Below, in pieces: positions 16,949-24,603 of a DNA stretch of 24,943 nt; position 1 is the stretch's first letter, and each line of letters begins with the position of its first letter. The DNA lies in NCBI GenBank assembly GCA_964615975.1, contig CAZTTH010000048.1, positions 1-24,943 of the forward strand, read 5' to 3'. Source of the stretch: CAZTTH01 sp964615975 (GTDB lineage Bacteria; Verrucomicrobiota; Lentisphaeria; JABSQK01; JAJFLO01). The notes beneath the pieces were generated by a model. That model searched no databases. It was not told the origin of the DNA and was given only the letters and a program-made list of their open reading frames with translations. A program made the position numbers and the translations under genes.

Positions 16949-16967
16949 GGGGGGAACTCCTGGGGGG
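16949..16967 (-). promoter_or_regulatory. phoU ribosome-binding site flanked by C-hexamers
   Basis: On the minus strand AGGAG (16957-16961) lies 8 nt before the phoU ATG. It sits between two runs of six C (16962-16967 and 16949-16954), the second touching the ATG. The flanking runs are unusual and could affect leader structure. Confidence 0.6.
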
Positions 16968-17016
16968 ATGAATTATGAATTGAGAATTATGAATTATGAA
17001 ATGAGAATTTAGAATT
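16968..17016. repeat. tandem AATTATGAA/AATGAGAA-type AT repeat
   Basis: About 48 bp of imperfect tandem copies of a 7-9 base unit (variants of GAATTATGAA and GAATTGAGAATT) in the pstB-phoU gap. Such strings recur as simple repeats in many bacterial genomes. It separates the transporter and regulatory halves of the operon and could act as an AT-rich upstream element or simply be a slippage product. Confidence 0.6.
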
Positions 17017-17047
17017 TGACAGTTTATAACGGTAATCATGATCTGAA

Positions 17048-17053
17048 ATTATA
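17048..17053 (-). promoter_or_regulatory. possible internal -10 box before phoU
   Basis: TATAAT on the minus strand just after the pstB stop, about 100 nt before the phoU ATG. The hexamer 17 nt upstream (TTCGGG) is a poor -35. It may be an internal promoter for phoU-phoB-phoR but is equally explained by AT-richness. Confidence 0.2.
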
Positions 17054-17067
17054 AGCATTGATGGCAT

Positions 17068-17880
17068 TTACCCGAAGCGACCGGTGATATAGTCCTCAGT
17101 TTGTTGTTGGCTGGGGTGGCTGAACATCTTTTCGGTCAAATTATATTCAACTAACCGACCCAGATAAAAAAAAGCGGTGCGTTCGGAAATCCGCGATGCC
17201 TGTTGCATGTTATGGGTGACAATCACAATGGTATAATCGCGCTTCAAGTCAAATATGGTTTCCTCAATCTTGCTGGTGGCGATGGGATCAAGCGCTGAAC
17301 ACGGCTCGTCCATGAGAATAATCTCAGGTTCATTGGCTATGGCGCGGGCGATACACAAGCGCTGCATTTGACCGCCGGACAATCCCAGAGCGCTTTGATT
17401 CAGGCGATCTTTTACCTCATCCCAGAGCGCGGCAGCCCGCAAACTCTTTTCCACTACAATGTCCATTTCAGAGCGTTTGTTGCGTCCGGCAACGCGCAAG
17501 CCGAAGACCACGTTTTCATATATCGATTTGGGAAAGGGGTTGGACTTTTGAAAGACCATGCCGACCCGCTTACGTAACGCGATGACGTCAGTATCGGGAT
17601 GATTAATATTATTCCCATGAATCCTGATTTCGCCCTCATGGCTGATATTATCAATGAGATCATTCATCCGGTTGATTGAACGCAGCAAGGTCGACTTGCC
17701 ACACCCTGACGGGCCGATAAAGGCGACAATTTCCCGAGTGCCAATGGAGAGATTGATATCGAACAATGCCTGATTGGAGCTGTAATAAAACGCAAAATTA
17801 TTGATCGCGATTATGGTATTGGGACCAGCCTGAAGGTCTGGCACTGATAGCGGTTGTATGGAATGACGCTGAGCTTCCAT
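17068..17880 (-). CDS. pstB: phosphate ABC transporter ATP-binding protein PstB
   Basis: The ATPase of the high-affinity phosphate importer, acting on the cytoplasmic face of PstCA. From ATG 17880 it is 270 residues. Numbering from the longer ATG at 17910, it shows Walker A GPSGCGKST (66-74), Q-loop VFQKSNPFP, the ABC signature LSGGQMQRL (177-185), Walker B IILMDEP, a D-loop SALDP and the switch His in VTHNMQQA. The PstB-typical SINRMNDL follows Walker A. ATG 17880 is preferred because AAGGA lies 7 nt upstream; ATG 17910 has no Shine-Dalgarno. It sits between pstA and phoU in the same direction. Confidence 0.97.
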   Translation of the reverse strand: MEAQRHSIQPLSVPDLQAGPNTIIAINNFAFYYSSNQALFDINLSIGTREIVAFIGPSGCGKSTLLRSINRMNDLIDNISHEGEIRIHGNNINHPDTDVIALRKRVGMVFQKSNPFPKSIYENVVFGLRVAGRNKRSEMDIVVEKSLRAAALWDEVKDRLNQSALGLSGGQMQRLCIARAIANEPEIILMDEPCSALDPIATSKIEETIFDLKRDYTIVIVTHNMQQASRISERTAFFYLGRLVEYNLTEKMFSHPSQQQTEDYITGRFG

Positions 17881-17994
17881 GTCATGTTCCTTTTTGAGTG
17901 TGTGATTCATCGGTTTATGGGCATAATCAAACGCACCTTGTGGTCCGTGTATTTCATGGGGCTGATTCCATAATAGTAATGCTCATTTGAATTC

Positions 17995-19698
17995 CTAATA
18001 TGATCCGGCGCTATATTTCTTGCGCAATCGCTCCCGGATAATAATCGCCGTTAAATTCATGATCACCACCAGGAGAATGAGGAAAAATGTCGTCGCGAAG
18101 ACCATCGGTATGGCGGCATCGGAATCCGGTGACTGAAAGCCCAGATCATAAATGTGAAATCCGAGATGCATGAATTTTTGTTCCAAATGGAAATAGGGAT
18201 AGGTTGTGTTCAAAGGCAATGTCGGCGCCAGTTTGACAACTCCTACAAGCATCAAGGGCGCCACCTCTCCCGCGCCTCTGGCCATGGCCAATATGACACC
18301 GGTGAGGATGCCTGGCGCCGCTGCCGGCAACACCACTCGCTGAATCGCCTGCCACTTCGACGCGCCACAGGCCAGAGCGCCTTCACGAATGCCGCGTGGT
18401 ACCGAACGCAAGCCTTCTTCGGTCGCCACGATTACGACCGGGACGGTTAACAACGCCAGGGTAAGTGAAGCCCAGAGGACGCCGCCGGTGCCAAAGGTGG
18501 GGGTCGGCAAGGTCGCTGAAAAGAAGGTGTGGTCAATTTTAGCTCCGAGATAATAAATGAAAAAGCCAAGGCCAAAAACACCAAACACAATCGAGGGTAC
18601 GCCGGCGAGATTATTGATGGCAATGCGAACAATCCGCACCATCATTCCCTGGCGCGCGTATTCAACCAGATAAATCGCCGCCAGCACCCCCAGAGGCGAA
18701 ACGATCAAACTCATGATAATCGTCATCACAAAGGTTCCGAAGATGGCGGGAAAAATCCCCCCTTCAGTATTGGCTTCGCGCGGGTCTTCACTGACAAACA
18801 ACCACAGGTTATGGACATAATTTCGACAGCGGTCAATAACCCCCTGGCGATTGGGATAGGTATAAGAAATGATCTTACCCAAAGACAGGGTTCGTTCCTG
18901 GCCACTGATCAGACGGTATTTAAGATGATGTTGATCCTGCCTGCTACGCAGTTCACGAGCAGTTGCCGCAAGACTTTCATAACGGGCTTGTAATGACTGT
19001 TTTTTTTCCGTGAACATAGCCAGCTTGTCAGCATGATTGCCAGGATCTGATTGTAAGGTTGATTTGGCTTCTTTAATGCGCAATTTTTCCAAGGCATGAT
19101 TGATTTTGCCGATTTGCTTTTTTTCGATCTGTTTTATGGTCCGGCGGCGTTCGGCGATCTCATCAAGCTGGGATTGAAACAATGGATCGAATTGCGGCGA
19201 GCCGAATAAAATTGTTTCCTGACCATTGAGTTTGAGAGCAACGGGATAACCGATGGCGTTTCCATACTCCTCACGGTCAATGCGGATGATATCTTCAGGA
19301 TAATCAACTCTGGCGATTGCCGCATGATCGATATAGAGATAGGAGAGACCATACACATCCTTGTTGCCGACAAATAAATGCCATTCACGGTTGGCGGCAG
19401 TGTCCGTGTCCGACATTACTGCCTTAAGTCCACCCTTTTTTTGTTGTTCCTTCGCCAGTATTCCGCCAATCAATGACGAAGGTGATGATAATGTGGTATC
19501 CGTGCCGGCGCGCAGGGTCAACTGCATTACCCTGCCGGGCCAGAAGACGCGCATCCCCTGGTAGAAAATCAGCCCAAGAATCGCGATCACCATTCCCAAC
19601 CCCAATGTCAAACCCAGTGACGACAACCATACCCAGGCTTCGCCGGTTGGGGGTTTGGGAGAGGAATGTTTATGGGGTTTATTTAAGCTCATTATCAT
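17995..19698 (-). CDS. pstA: phosphate ABC transporter permease PstA (long form)
   Basis: A 567-residue inner-membrane permease, about twice the length of E. coli PstA, as in long-form proteins with a DUF3333-like N-terminal domain. TM1 is at about 25-46. A large soluble region follows (50-300), including a predicted coiled coil (about 178-255). The permease core has TMs near 318-343, 357-384, 405-425, 460-485 and 530-555. The cytoplasmic EAA loop that docks on PstB is at 427-455 (EEGLRSVPRGIREGALACGA), and GAGEVAPLM is a PstA-typical motif. The start is ATG 19698 or ATG 19692, with only weak purine content upstream. It lies 47 nt after pstC. Confidence 0.96.
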   Translation of the reverse strand: MIMSLNKPHKHSSPKPPTGEAWVWLSSLGLTLGLGMVIAILGLIFYQGMRVFWPGRVMQLTLRAGTDTTLSSPSSLIGGILAKEQQKKGGLKAVMSDTDTAANREWHLFVGNKDVYGLSYLYIDHAAIARVDYPEDIIRIDREEYGNAIGYPVALKLNGQETILFGSPQFDPLFQSQLDEIAERRRTIKQIEKKQIGKINHALEKLRIKEAKSTLQSDPGNHADKLAMFTEKKQSLQARYESLAATARELRSRQDQHHLKYRLISGQERTLSLGKIISYTYPNRQGVIDRCRNYVHNLWLFVSEDPREANTEGGIFPAIFGTFVMTIIMSLIVSPLGVLAAIYLVEYARQGMMVRIVRIAINNLAGVPSIVFGVFGLGFFIYYLGAKIDHTFFSATLPTPTFGTGGVLWASLTLALLTVPVVIVATEEGLRSVPRGIREGALACGASKWQAIQRVVLPAAAPGILTGVILAMARGAGEVAPLMLVGVVKLAPTLPLNTTYPYFHLEQKFMHLGFHIYDLGFQSPDSDAAIPMVFATTFFLILLVVIMNLTAIIIRERLRKKYSAGSY

Positions 19699-19745
19699 TG
19701 CTTTCTGAGGTTACTAAACGGGTATGTGATATCCCTGTAAACACC

Positions 19746-22037
19746 TTATATGGTTTTGTATTTTTCCCGAAGATGCTGACGCAGCACTTCTGCCAGTGAG
19801 TTGACAATGAAGGTAAAGACAAATAATAAAAATGCACCTAAAAACAAAGTTCGATACAACGTGCCGCCATGCGGCGCTTCCGGCAGTTCGACCGCGATGT
19901 TGGCGGACAAGGTGCGCATACCGGAAAAGATATTGAAGTCCATGATCGGGGTATTTCCGGTTGCCATCAAAACGATCATGGTTTCACCCACGGCTCGTCC
20001 GAGACCGATCATCAGCGCGGAAAATATCCCGGCCGAAGCGGTCGGGATGACAACCCGGAATGCAGTCTGCCAGCGGCTGGCGCCGAGGGCGAGAGCAGCT
20101 GATGAGAGAGCCTTGGGGACATTGGCCAGGGCTTCTTCCGAGATCGAAAAAATGATCGGTATGACGGCAAATCCCATGGCAAAACCGACCACTAATGCGT
20201 TGCGTTGTTCGAAAGATGCGCCGGTAGTCTGCGTCCACCAATAGCGAAAATCCGCAATTTGCGCCAGAGTAGTGGGATCGGTGGTTATAAATAGGTTTTT
20301 TTCGATAAACGGCGCCAGCCAATGCGCTCCATATCCCGTGATGGCGATCACCCCGATCAACAACAGGTATTCTTGGCCAGGTTTGCATAATCGCCGCAGA
20401 ACTACCGGAAGATATGACCAGAGGACGCCAAACCCAAGTGCCGCGAGCGGCAGGAGAATCATGAGTAGAAAAATCGTTACCAGGTGAGTTTCGACCAAAG
20501 GCGCCATCCACAATGCCGCCAGAAAGCCAAGAACAACCGAGGGCAGGGAGGCCATGATTTCCATGGTAGGTTTGATAATGGCACGAATTTTGTAATGGAG
20601 GAACTGGGAGGTGTATAAGGCTGCCAACAGTGCGATCGGCATTGCGAATAACATGGCATAAAACGTGCCTTTGAAAGTCCCGACGATCAATGGCATCATG
20701 GAGATTTTACTTTCGTAATCATCAGAGGCGCCCGTTGATTGCCAGGCATATTTAGGCGCAGATGCACCTTCATACCAGAGCTTTGAAAAATAGGCTTTGA
20801 TGCCAGCCTCCGGATAGGGATCATCAAGGCGATAGATGTGAAGATTCGCATCTTCGGCCAGGGCCATGATGCGATTGTATTTTTCATTGATTAACGTGTG
20901 ATCAATGGGATAATCGATGGATTGTTCCCAGCGAATCGTTTCGGTGGTCGCGTAGCGCAGGCTCAAGGTATTCGCGGTGCTTAAGAGATATCCCTTGTTG
21001 CGCAAGCTGATGCTATAATGATAGCGATCACCTGGCAGTGGCGGCAAAGTCTTGACCCAGCCAAAGACGCGGCTGCTCCCCGTTTCCGGGACATAAAGGC
21101 TGTAGACGCGATTTTCACCCTGACTGCCAACCAGAACCAGAGATGAACCACCCAGGAGAAAATCAACAAGTTTAATGCGGGGATCATCCTGGTCAATAAA
21201 AGGTTGGAATTCCTGCATCAGGGTAGCGGCGCCATTTTCGACGCGAAAATAATAAATTCTTCCATCCCGGGTGGTCACCAACGCGGTGTCAGACTGGGAA
21301 TTGACCATGACTCGATCAGGAATGCCTTTGATGTGTTCGCTGAGAGAATAACTTTTGTCGGGCAATATTTTTCCCGCGCCCAGCAGCGATTTTTTTTGTT
21401 TGAGCGTGGCAACGACAACTTCTGGGGTGCCATTGATCTCCTGAATGGCGATCGCCAGTTGATTGGTGGAATCACCGCCATAATCGATGGCAACGATGGG
21501 AAATCCAGGCGCGCCGATTGGATACCAGTTGCCAAAAGTAATTTCCGGTTCGAGGTGGCGTTGGTTGTCATTGTATACTTCTCGGTAATGGACGTCGATG
21601 ACCTGGAAATTTCCGGTGCTGGCGCCGATCACCAGTTGGTGATGAGAGCGATCATAATTGATGGCGCTGATCTCATCAGATTCCGGTAATTGTTGACTCA
21701 GGGAATGGGTTATGCCCGATTGGGGCTGAGCGACTGTGATAAAATGGAGTTGATAATGATCATCAACCACCATGGGCATTTCTCCATCAGGATCGGAATC
21801 AAGGAACAAATAGGGACGATTGGGAAGTGTGATGGTGCTGATCGGAGTGACTCGCGCTCCAGTGAATAAGGGAAGTATCTGCCAGAGAATAAAAAAGAAA
21901 ATGCAACAAACGACTGCGATGATCAGCAAACCGCCGATTTTAATGAAATATGACATGAAGCGATCGACAAAAAGAATCGATGGCGCGACATCATAATTTC
22001 TTTTTCCTGGCAGGGCAATTTCGTCTTCATTTTTCAT
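19746..22037 (-). CDS. pstC: phosphate ABC transporter permease PstC (long form)
   Basis: A 763-residue inner-membrane permease, much longer than the ~320 residues of E. coli PstC. It has TM1 (about 33-55), a large extracytoplasmic region (60-440) with repeated beta-strand patterns such as DGRIYYFRVENG and QLVIGASTGNFQVI, suggesting a beta-propeller-like fold, and then the permease core from about 450. That core has several TMs, an EAA loop at 633-660 (SEEALANVPKALSSAALALG) and the PstC motif GRAVGETMIVLMATGN. Long PstC/PstA pairs of this kind occur in several proteobacteria (family knowledge); the role of the extra domains is not established. No Shine-Dalgarno is seen before ATG 22037. It lies 68 nt after pstS. 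Confidence 0.95.
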   Translation of the reverse strand: MKNEDEIALPGKRNYDVAPSILFVDRFMSYFIKIGGLLIIAVVCCIFFFILWQILPLFTGARVTPISTITLPNRPYLFLDSDPDGEMPMVVDDHYQLHFITVAQPQSGITHSLSQQLPESDEISAINYDRSHHQLVIGASTGNFQVIDVHYREVYNDNQRHLEPEITFGNWYPIGAPGFPIVAIDYGGDSTNQLAIAIQEINGTPEVVVATLKQKKSLLGAGKILPDKSYSLSEHIKGIPDRVMVNSQSDTALVTTRDGRIYYFRVENGAATLMQEFQPFIDQDDPRIKLVDFLLGGSSLVLVGSQGENRVYSLYVPETGSSRVFGWVKTLPPLPGDRYHYSISLRNKGYLLSTANTLSLRYATTETIRWEQSIDYPIDHTLINEKYNRIMALAEDANLHIYRLDDPYPEAGIKAYFSKLWYEGASAPKYAWQSTGASDDYESKISMMPLIVGTFKGTFYAMLFAMPIALLAALYTSQFLHYKIRAIIKPTMEIMASLPSVVLGFLAALWMAPLVETHLVTIFLLMILLPLAALGFGVLWSYLPVVLRRLCKPGQEYLLLIGVIAITGYGAHWLAPFIEKNLFITTDPTTLAQIADFRYWWTQTTGASFEQRNALVVGFAMGFAVIPIIFSISEEALANVPKALSSAALALGASRWQTAFRVVIPTASAGIFSALMIGLGRAVGETMIVLMATGNTPIMDFNIFSGMRTLSANIAVELPEAPHGGTLYRTLFLGAFLLFVFTFIVNSLAEVLRQHLREKYKTI

Positions 22038-22105
22038 GTGGATAAATGTATGAAGTTTGGGTTTAGGCTCGAATCAGAGGATGAATGAGTTGACGATCAG
22101 CGCAA

Positions 22106-23062
22106 TCAAAGTTGAGATTTAGCTTCATTCACAATTTCCAGCGGCAGGGGAAAATAACCATCCTTGATGACAATTTCCTGTCCCTGGCGGGAGAAAATAT
22201 ATTTGAGAAATTCGGCAGTTAATTTATCCAATGGTTGATTGGGCTGCTTATTGACATAAATCAAAAGGAATCGTGCCAATGGGTAATCTCCATTCAAACA
22301 ATTCACGTAACTAGGGGTGTAATAGCTTCCCATGCTATTTCCCAATGGCACAGTTTTCACCCCTGAAGTCAAATAGCCAATACCTGAATATCCGATCGCT
22401 CCGAGTTCGGAGGCAATGCCTTGAACCACCGATGAAGATCCGGGTTGTTCTTTGACCGTGGGTTTGAAATCACCCTTGTTTAATACCAGCTCTTTGAAGA
22501 AACCATAGGTTCCTGAAGCGCTGTTACGACCATAGAGGGTGATCGGCAGGTTTTTCATGGCGCCGCCAAGGTTCACGTCCCCCCAGGTGTCCATGTTGTG
22601 TCCGCCTTGTTTGTAGGTACTGGAGAAGAAGTTATCCAGATCCTGAAGCGTCAAACCCGAGATCGGATTGTCCTTGTGGACAAAGATTCCGAGGGCGTCA
22701 ATGGCGACCTTGAACAGAGTCGGTTTATAGCCGAATTTTTTTTCGAATTGGTCGATTTCTGAGGACTTCATTTCCCGGCTCATCGGCCCTAATTGGGCGG
22801 TACCTTCAATCAGGGCAGGTGGCGCGGTGGAAGAGCCCTTGCCTTCGATTTGGATTTTGATGTTGGGGTATAATTTATTAAATCCCTCGGACCAGAAGGT
22901 CATGAGATTATTCAAAGTATCCGAGCCGATGCTGTTGAGATTGCCGGTAATGCCGGAAACCGTTTGATAGGATTTGATATCTGGATCGAGGTGTACCAGT
23001 TGTGCACCCGCGATTCCGGTAATTAAGGTTATGCTGGTAAGCAGTATCATCGTCTTTTTCAT
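22106..23062 (-). CDS. pstS: periplasmic phosphate-binding protein PstS (second copy)
   Basis: A 318-residue periplasmic binding protein. A signal peptide (MKKTMILLTSITLITGIAGA) is followed by a mature chain with PstS-family motifs: GSDTLNNLM near the start for phosphate contacts, GKGSSTAPPALIEGTAQLGPM, the GRNSASGTYGFF loop, and PGSSSVVQGI. It delivers phosphate to PstCA. A strong Shine-Dalgarno (AGGAGG, 5 nt before ATG 23062) sets the start. It is closely related to the truncated protein at 24604-24943, with most residues matching in the shared C-terminal ~110. It lies between the porin and pstC and is the transporter's own binding protein by position. Confidence 0.95.
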   Translation of the reverse strand: MKKTMILLTSITLITGIAGAQLVHLDPDIKSYQTVSGITGNLNSIGSDTLNNLMTFWSEGFNKLYPNIKIQIEGKGSSTAPPALIEGTAQLGPMSREMKSSEIDQFEKKFGYKPTLFKVAIDALGIFVHKDNPISGLTLQDLDNFFSSTYKQGGHNMDTWGDVNLGGAMKNLPITLYGRNSASGTYGFFKELVLNKGDFKPTVKEQPGSSSVVQGIASELGAIGYSGIGYLTSGVKTVPLGNSMGSYYTPSYVNCLNGDYPLARFLLIYVNKQPNQPLDKLTAEFLKYIFSRQGQEIVIKDGYFPLPLEIVNEAKSQL

Positions 23063-23067
23063 AATCC

Positions 23068-23073
23068 CCTCCT
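23068..23073 (-). promoter_or_regulatory. strong Shine-Dalgarno of pstS
   Basis: AGGAGG on the minus strand 5 nt before ATG 23062. It is the best ribosome-binding site in the phosphate block, in keeping with high demand for a periplasmic binding protein. Confidence 0.65.
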
Positions 23074-23130
23074 GGTCTTGTTTTATTAAACTATTTTAAT
23101 CTGCCGGTCATCTAAAACTTATCATCGTGG

Positions 23131-24447
23131 TTAAAAATCGAGTTGACAACGGAGCGCGAAGATATTGGCGTCACCTTCATTGGCGCCGCGATCATCAAGG
23201 TTGGCCAGGATATAATTGGCTGCCAATCGGATATTCGGATTGAGATACCAATTAATTCCCAGGGTAAAATCATCGAGTTCGCCACCGCTGATATTGGCGT
23301 CATTAAGATCCAATGAGGAATAGCGCGCTGCCAGTTCCCATGCGCCTGGGCCGCGCTTTTTTCCCGTAGTGAAATTTTGCTTTGGAATAATCCGGTCGAA
23401 TGTTGCCGTTGACTTCTTATAACGCCGTTTTTCTCCGGTAAGGAAATAAGAACCATAGACATAAAACCCTTTGAAAGTGGCATCTTGGTTTTTCGTGTTG
23501 GCGGGCGCGTTGGCATTTGCCATGATATATTCGGATTGTAATGTAGCCGATCCAAAAACGAATGCCCCTTCAACTCCAAACAGCTGCACTTCGTCGGCGG
23601 CAAAATTTCCGGTGTCAACAAATTTTTTCGCGCTATGTTGTTCTGGTCTGGCACTAAAACTTTTCAATTTTCCAGAATGGTTCTGAAAGCTGTAGGCAAT
23701 ACCAAGGTGGATAAGATCTTCATCTTCATCAAAATAGGGCAGCGCAGTCAGGCGGGCGGTATAATTGTATTCGCCATCCCCGGAAACGGTATTTTTTTTT
23801 TCATCAAAATCACGAAAAATTCCCGTCGCCCAGGTAATCTGTTCATCCAAGGCATTATCGAATATCATTAATCCGAGGTTCCGCCCAGGCACATACGCAT
23901 TGGGAAGAGAACGTTCAAAGAAGGTCAAATTGCCGGTGCCTGTCAGTTCTTCGAGACTGAATGGTTCCTTAAAATGTCCGAGGCGAATATTGCCTATCAA
24001 CGGCAGTCCGCTCATCCCCAGGAAAACATCTTTGGTCGTAACGTCCGATCCGGCCAGGTCCACTTGAATTTTGAAATCAAACTGATCATGGATAGTTCCT
24101 GAAATCATTGGGCGGATGAGCCGGAATTCGGCGCTGTCGTCGGTGTCGAGATTAGCTTTCTTCAACCCGTTGTCTTCGTTGAAGAAGGCCCAATCGGCTT
24201 GCATTTGAACTCCAAGTTTAAGCTTGAATGCGCCATCTCTTGTGTTCAGACGCACCCCTTCTTTCCAATAAACATCCAAGGTATTCTTACTTTCTTGAGC
24301 TGCCAATTTCTCTTCCAGTTGTCGTACGCGTTCCTGCAGATCGGGTTCAATCCCACGTGCAGATTGATTGAGTTTAATGCTGAAGATAATAATTAAAGTT
24401 AAGAGCAAACGCATAGATATTTTCTTCAATGGATGTGTCACTCCCAT
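23131..24447 (-). CDS. phosphate-selective porin (porin O/P family)
   Basis: A 438-residue outer-membrane porin of the OprP/OprO type, which lets phosphate or polyphosphate into the periplasm. An N-terminal signal segment (about 12-31) is followed by a short coiled coil (ERVRQLEEKLAAQESK), typical of this family. Then come GVRLNTRDGAFKLKLGVQMQ and FRLIRPMISGTIHDQFDFKI, characteristic of porin O/P N-terminal strands, VFLGMSGLPLIGNIRLGHFK, and a C-terminal strand ending FALRCQLDF with terminal Phe. The start is ATG 24447, or ATG 24414, which gives a more compact signal peptide; neither has a clear Shine-Dalgarno. It is the first gene after the PhoB-type repeat array and is followed 68 nt later by pstS. 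Substrate choice (phosphate or polyphosphate) is inferred from context. Confidence 0.92.
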   Translation of the reverse strand: MGVTHPLKKISMRLLLTLIIIFSIKLNQSARGIEPDLQERVRQLEEKLAAQESKNTLDVYWKEGVRLNTRDGAFKLKLGVQMQADWAFFNEDNGLKKANLDTDDSAEFRLIRPMISGTIHDQFDFKIQVDLAGSDVTTKDVFLGMSGLPLIGNIRLGHFKEPFSLEELTGTGNLTFFERSLPNAYVPGRNLGLMIFDNALDEQITWATGIFRDFDEKKNTVSGDGEYNYTARLTALPYFDEDEDLIHLGIAYSFQNHSGKLKSFSARPEQHSAKKFVDTGNFAADEVQLFGVEGAFVFGSATLQSEYIMANANAPANTKNQDATFKGFYVYGSYFLTGEKRRYKKSTATFDRIIPKQNFTTGKKRGPGAWELAARYSSLDLNDANISGGELDDFTLGINWYLNPNIRLAANYILANLDDRGANEGDANIFALRCQLDF

Positions 24448-24496
24448 ATAAAAATTTGGTGAAAGTTAGATAGATAATTTATTTTTCCATCCCAAA

Positions 24497-24502
24497 ATTA
24501 TC
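24497..24502 (-). promoter_or_regulatory. -10 box of the porin/pst promoter
   Basis: GATAAT on the minus strand begins 7 nt after the last PhoB half-site (TAATTT, 2 nt further on, is an alternative). E. coli Pho promoters have the -10 about 9 nt after the last half-site and lack a -35. The leader to ATG 24447 would be about 40 nt. Confidence 0.45.
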
Positions 24503-24509
24503 CGTATGG

Positions 24510-24549
24510 TGTTAAGACGTTGTTAAATTAATGTTAAGTAATTGTTAAG
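24510..24549 (-). promoter_or_regulatory. PhoB box array: four 7-bp half-sites at 11-bp spacing
   Basis: Reading the minus strand, CTTAACA (24549-24543), CTTAACA (24538-24532), TTTAACA (24527-24521) and CTTAACA (24516-24510) start exactly 11 bp apart, with 4-bp spacers ATTA, TTAA and ACGT. Tandem 7-bp direct repeats with an 11-bp period are how PhoB dimers bind, and the array reads in the same direction as the porin. The half-site differs from E. coli CTGTCAT and resembles the TTAACA-type repeats known for PhoP of Bacillus. It probably activates the porin-pst-pho operon under phosphate starvation (inference). Confidence 0.75.
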
Positions 24550-24556
24550 AATTATG

Positions 24557-24589
24557 ATCATCGCGGAATAATAGATACTCCGCGATGAT
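24557..24589 (-). terminator. hairpin terminator-like element after the first pstS
   Basis: A perfect 11-bp inverted repeat (ATCATCGCGGA / TCCGCGATGAT) with an 11-nt loop, 14 nt beyond the stop of the upstream pstS and 7 nt before the PhoB array. On the minus strand it is followed by T-rich but not pure-T sequence. It probably ends or trims the first pstS transcript and separates it from the next promoter. Confidence 0.6.
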
Positions 24590-24603
24590 TTGATTCAGGT
24601 TAT

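Noticed and set aside
17016..17021. Perfect TTGACA (-35-like) on the plus strand
   Set aside because: No matching -10 at the right distance and no plus-strand gene downstream.
19984..20511. Minus-strand 175-codon frame
   Set aside because: Same-strand, out-of-frame shadow inside pstC, whose frame encodes the permease core and EAA loop.
23063..23130. Possible Pho box or terminator between porin and pstS
   Set aside because: No 11-bp spaced TTAACA repeats and no stem with T-run; the gap is short and consistent with one transcript.
23112..23654. Minus-strand 180-codon frame
   Set aside because: Out-of-frame shadow of the porin gene; no domain and no signal peptide.
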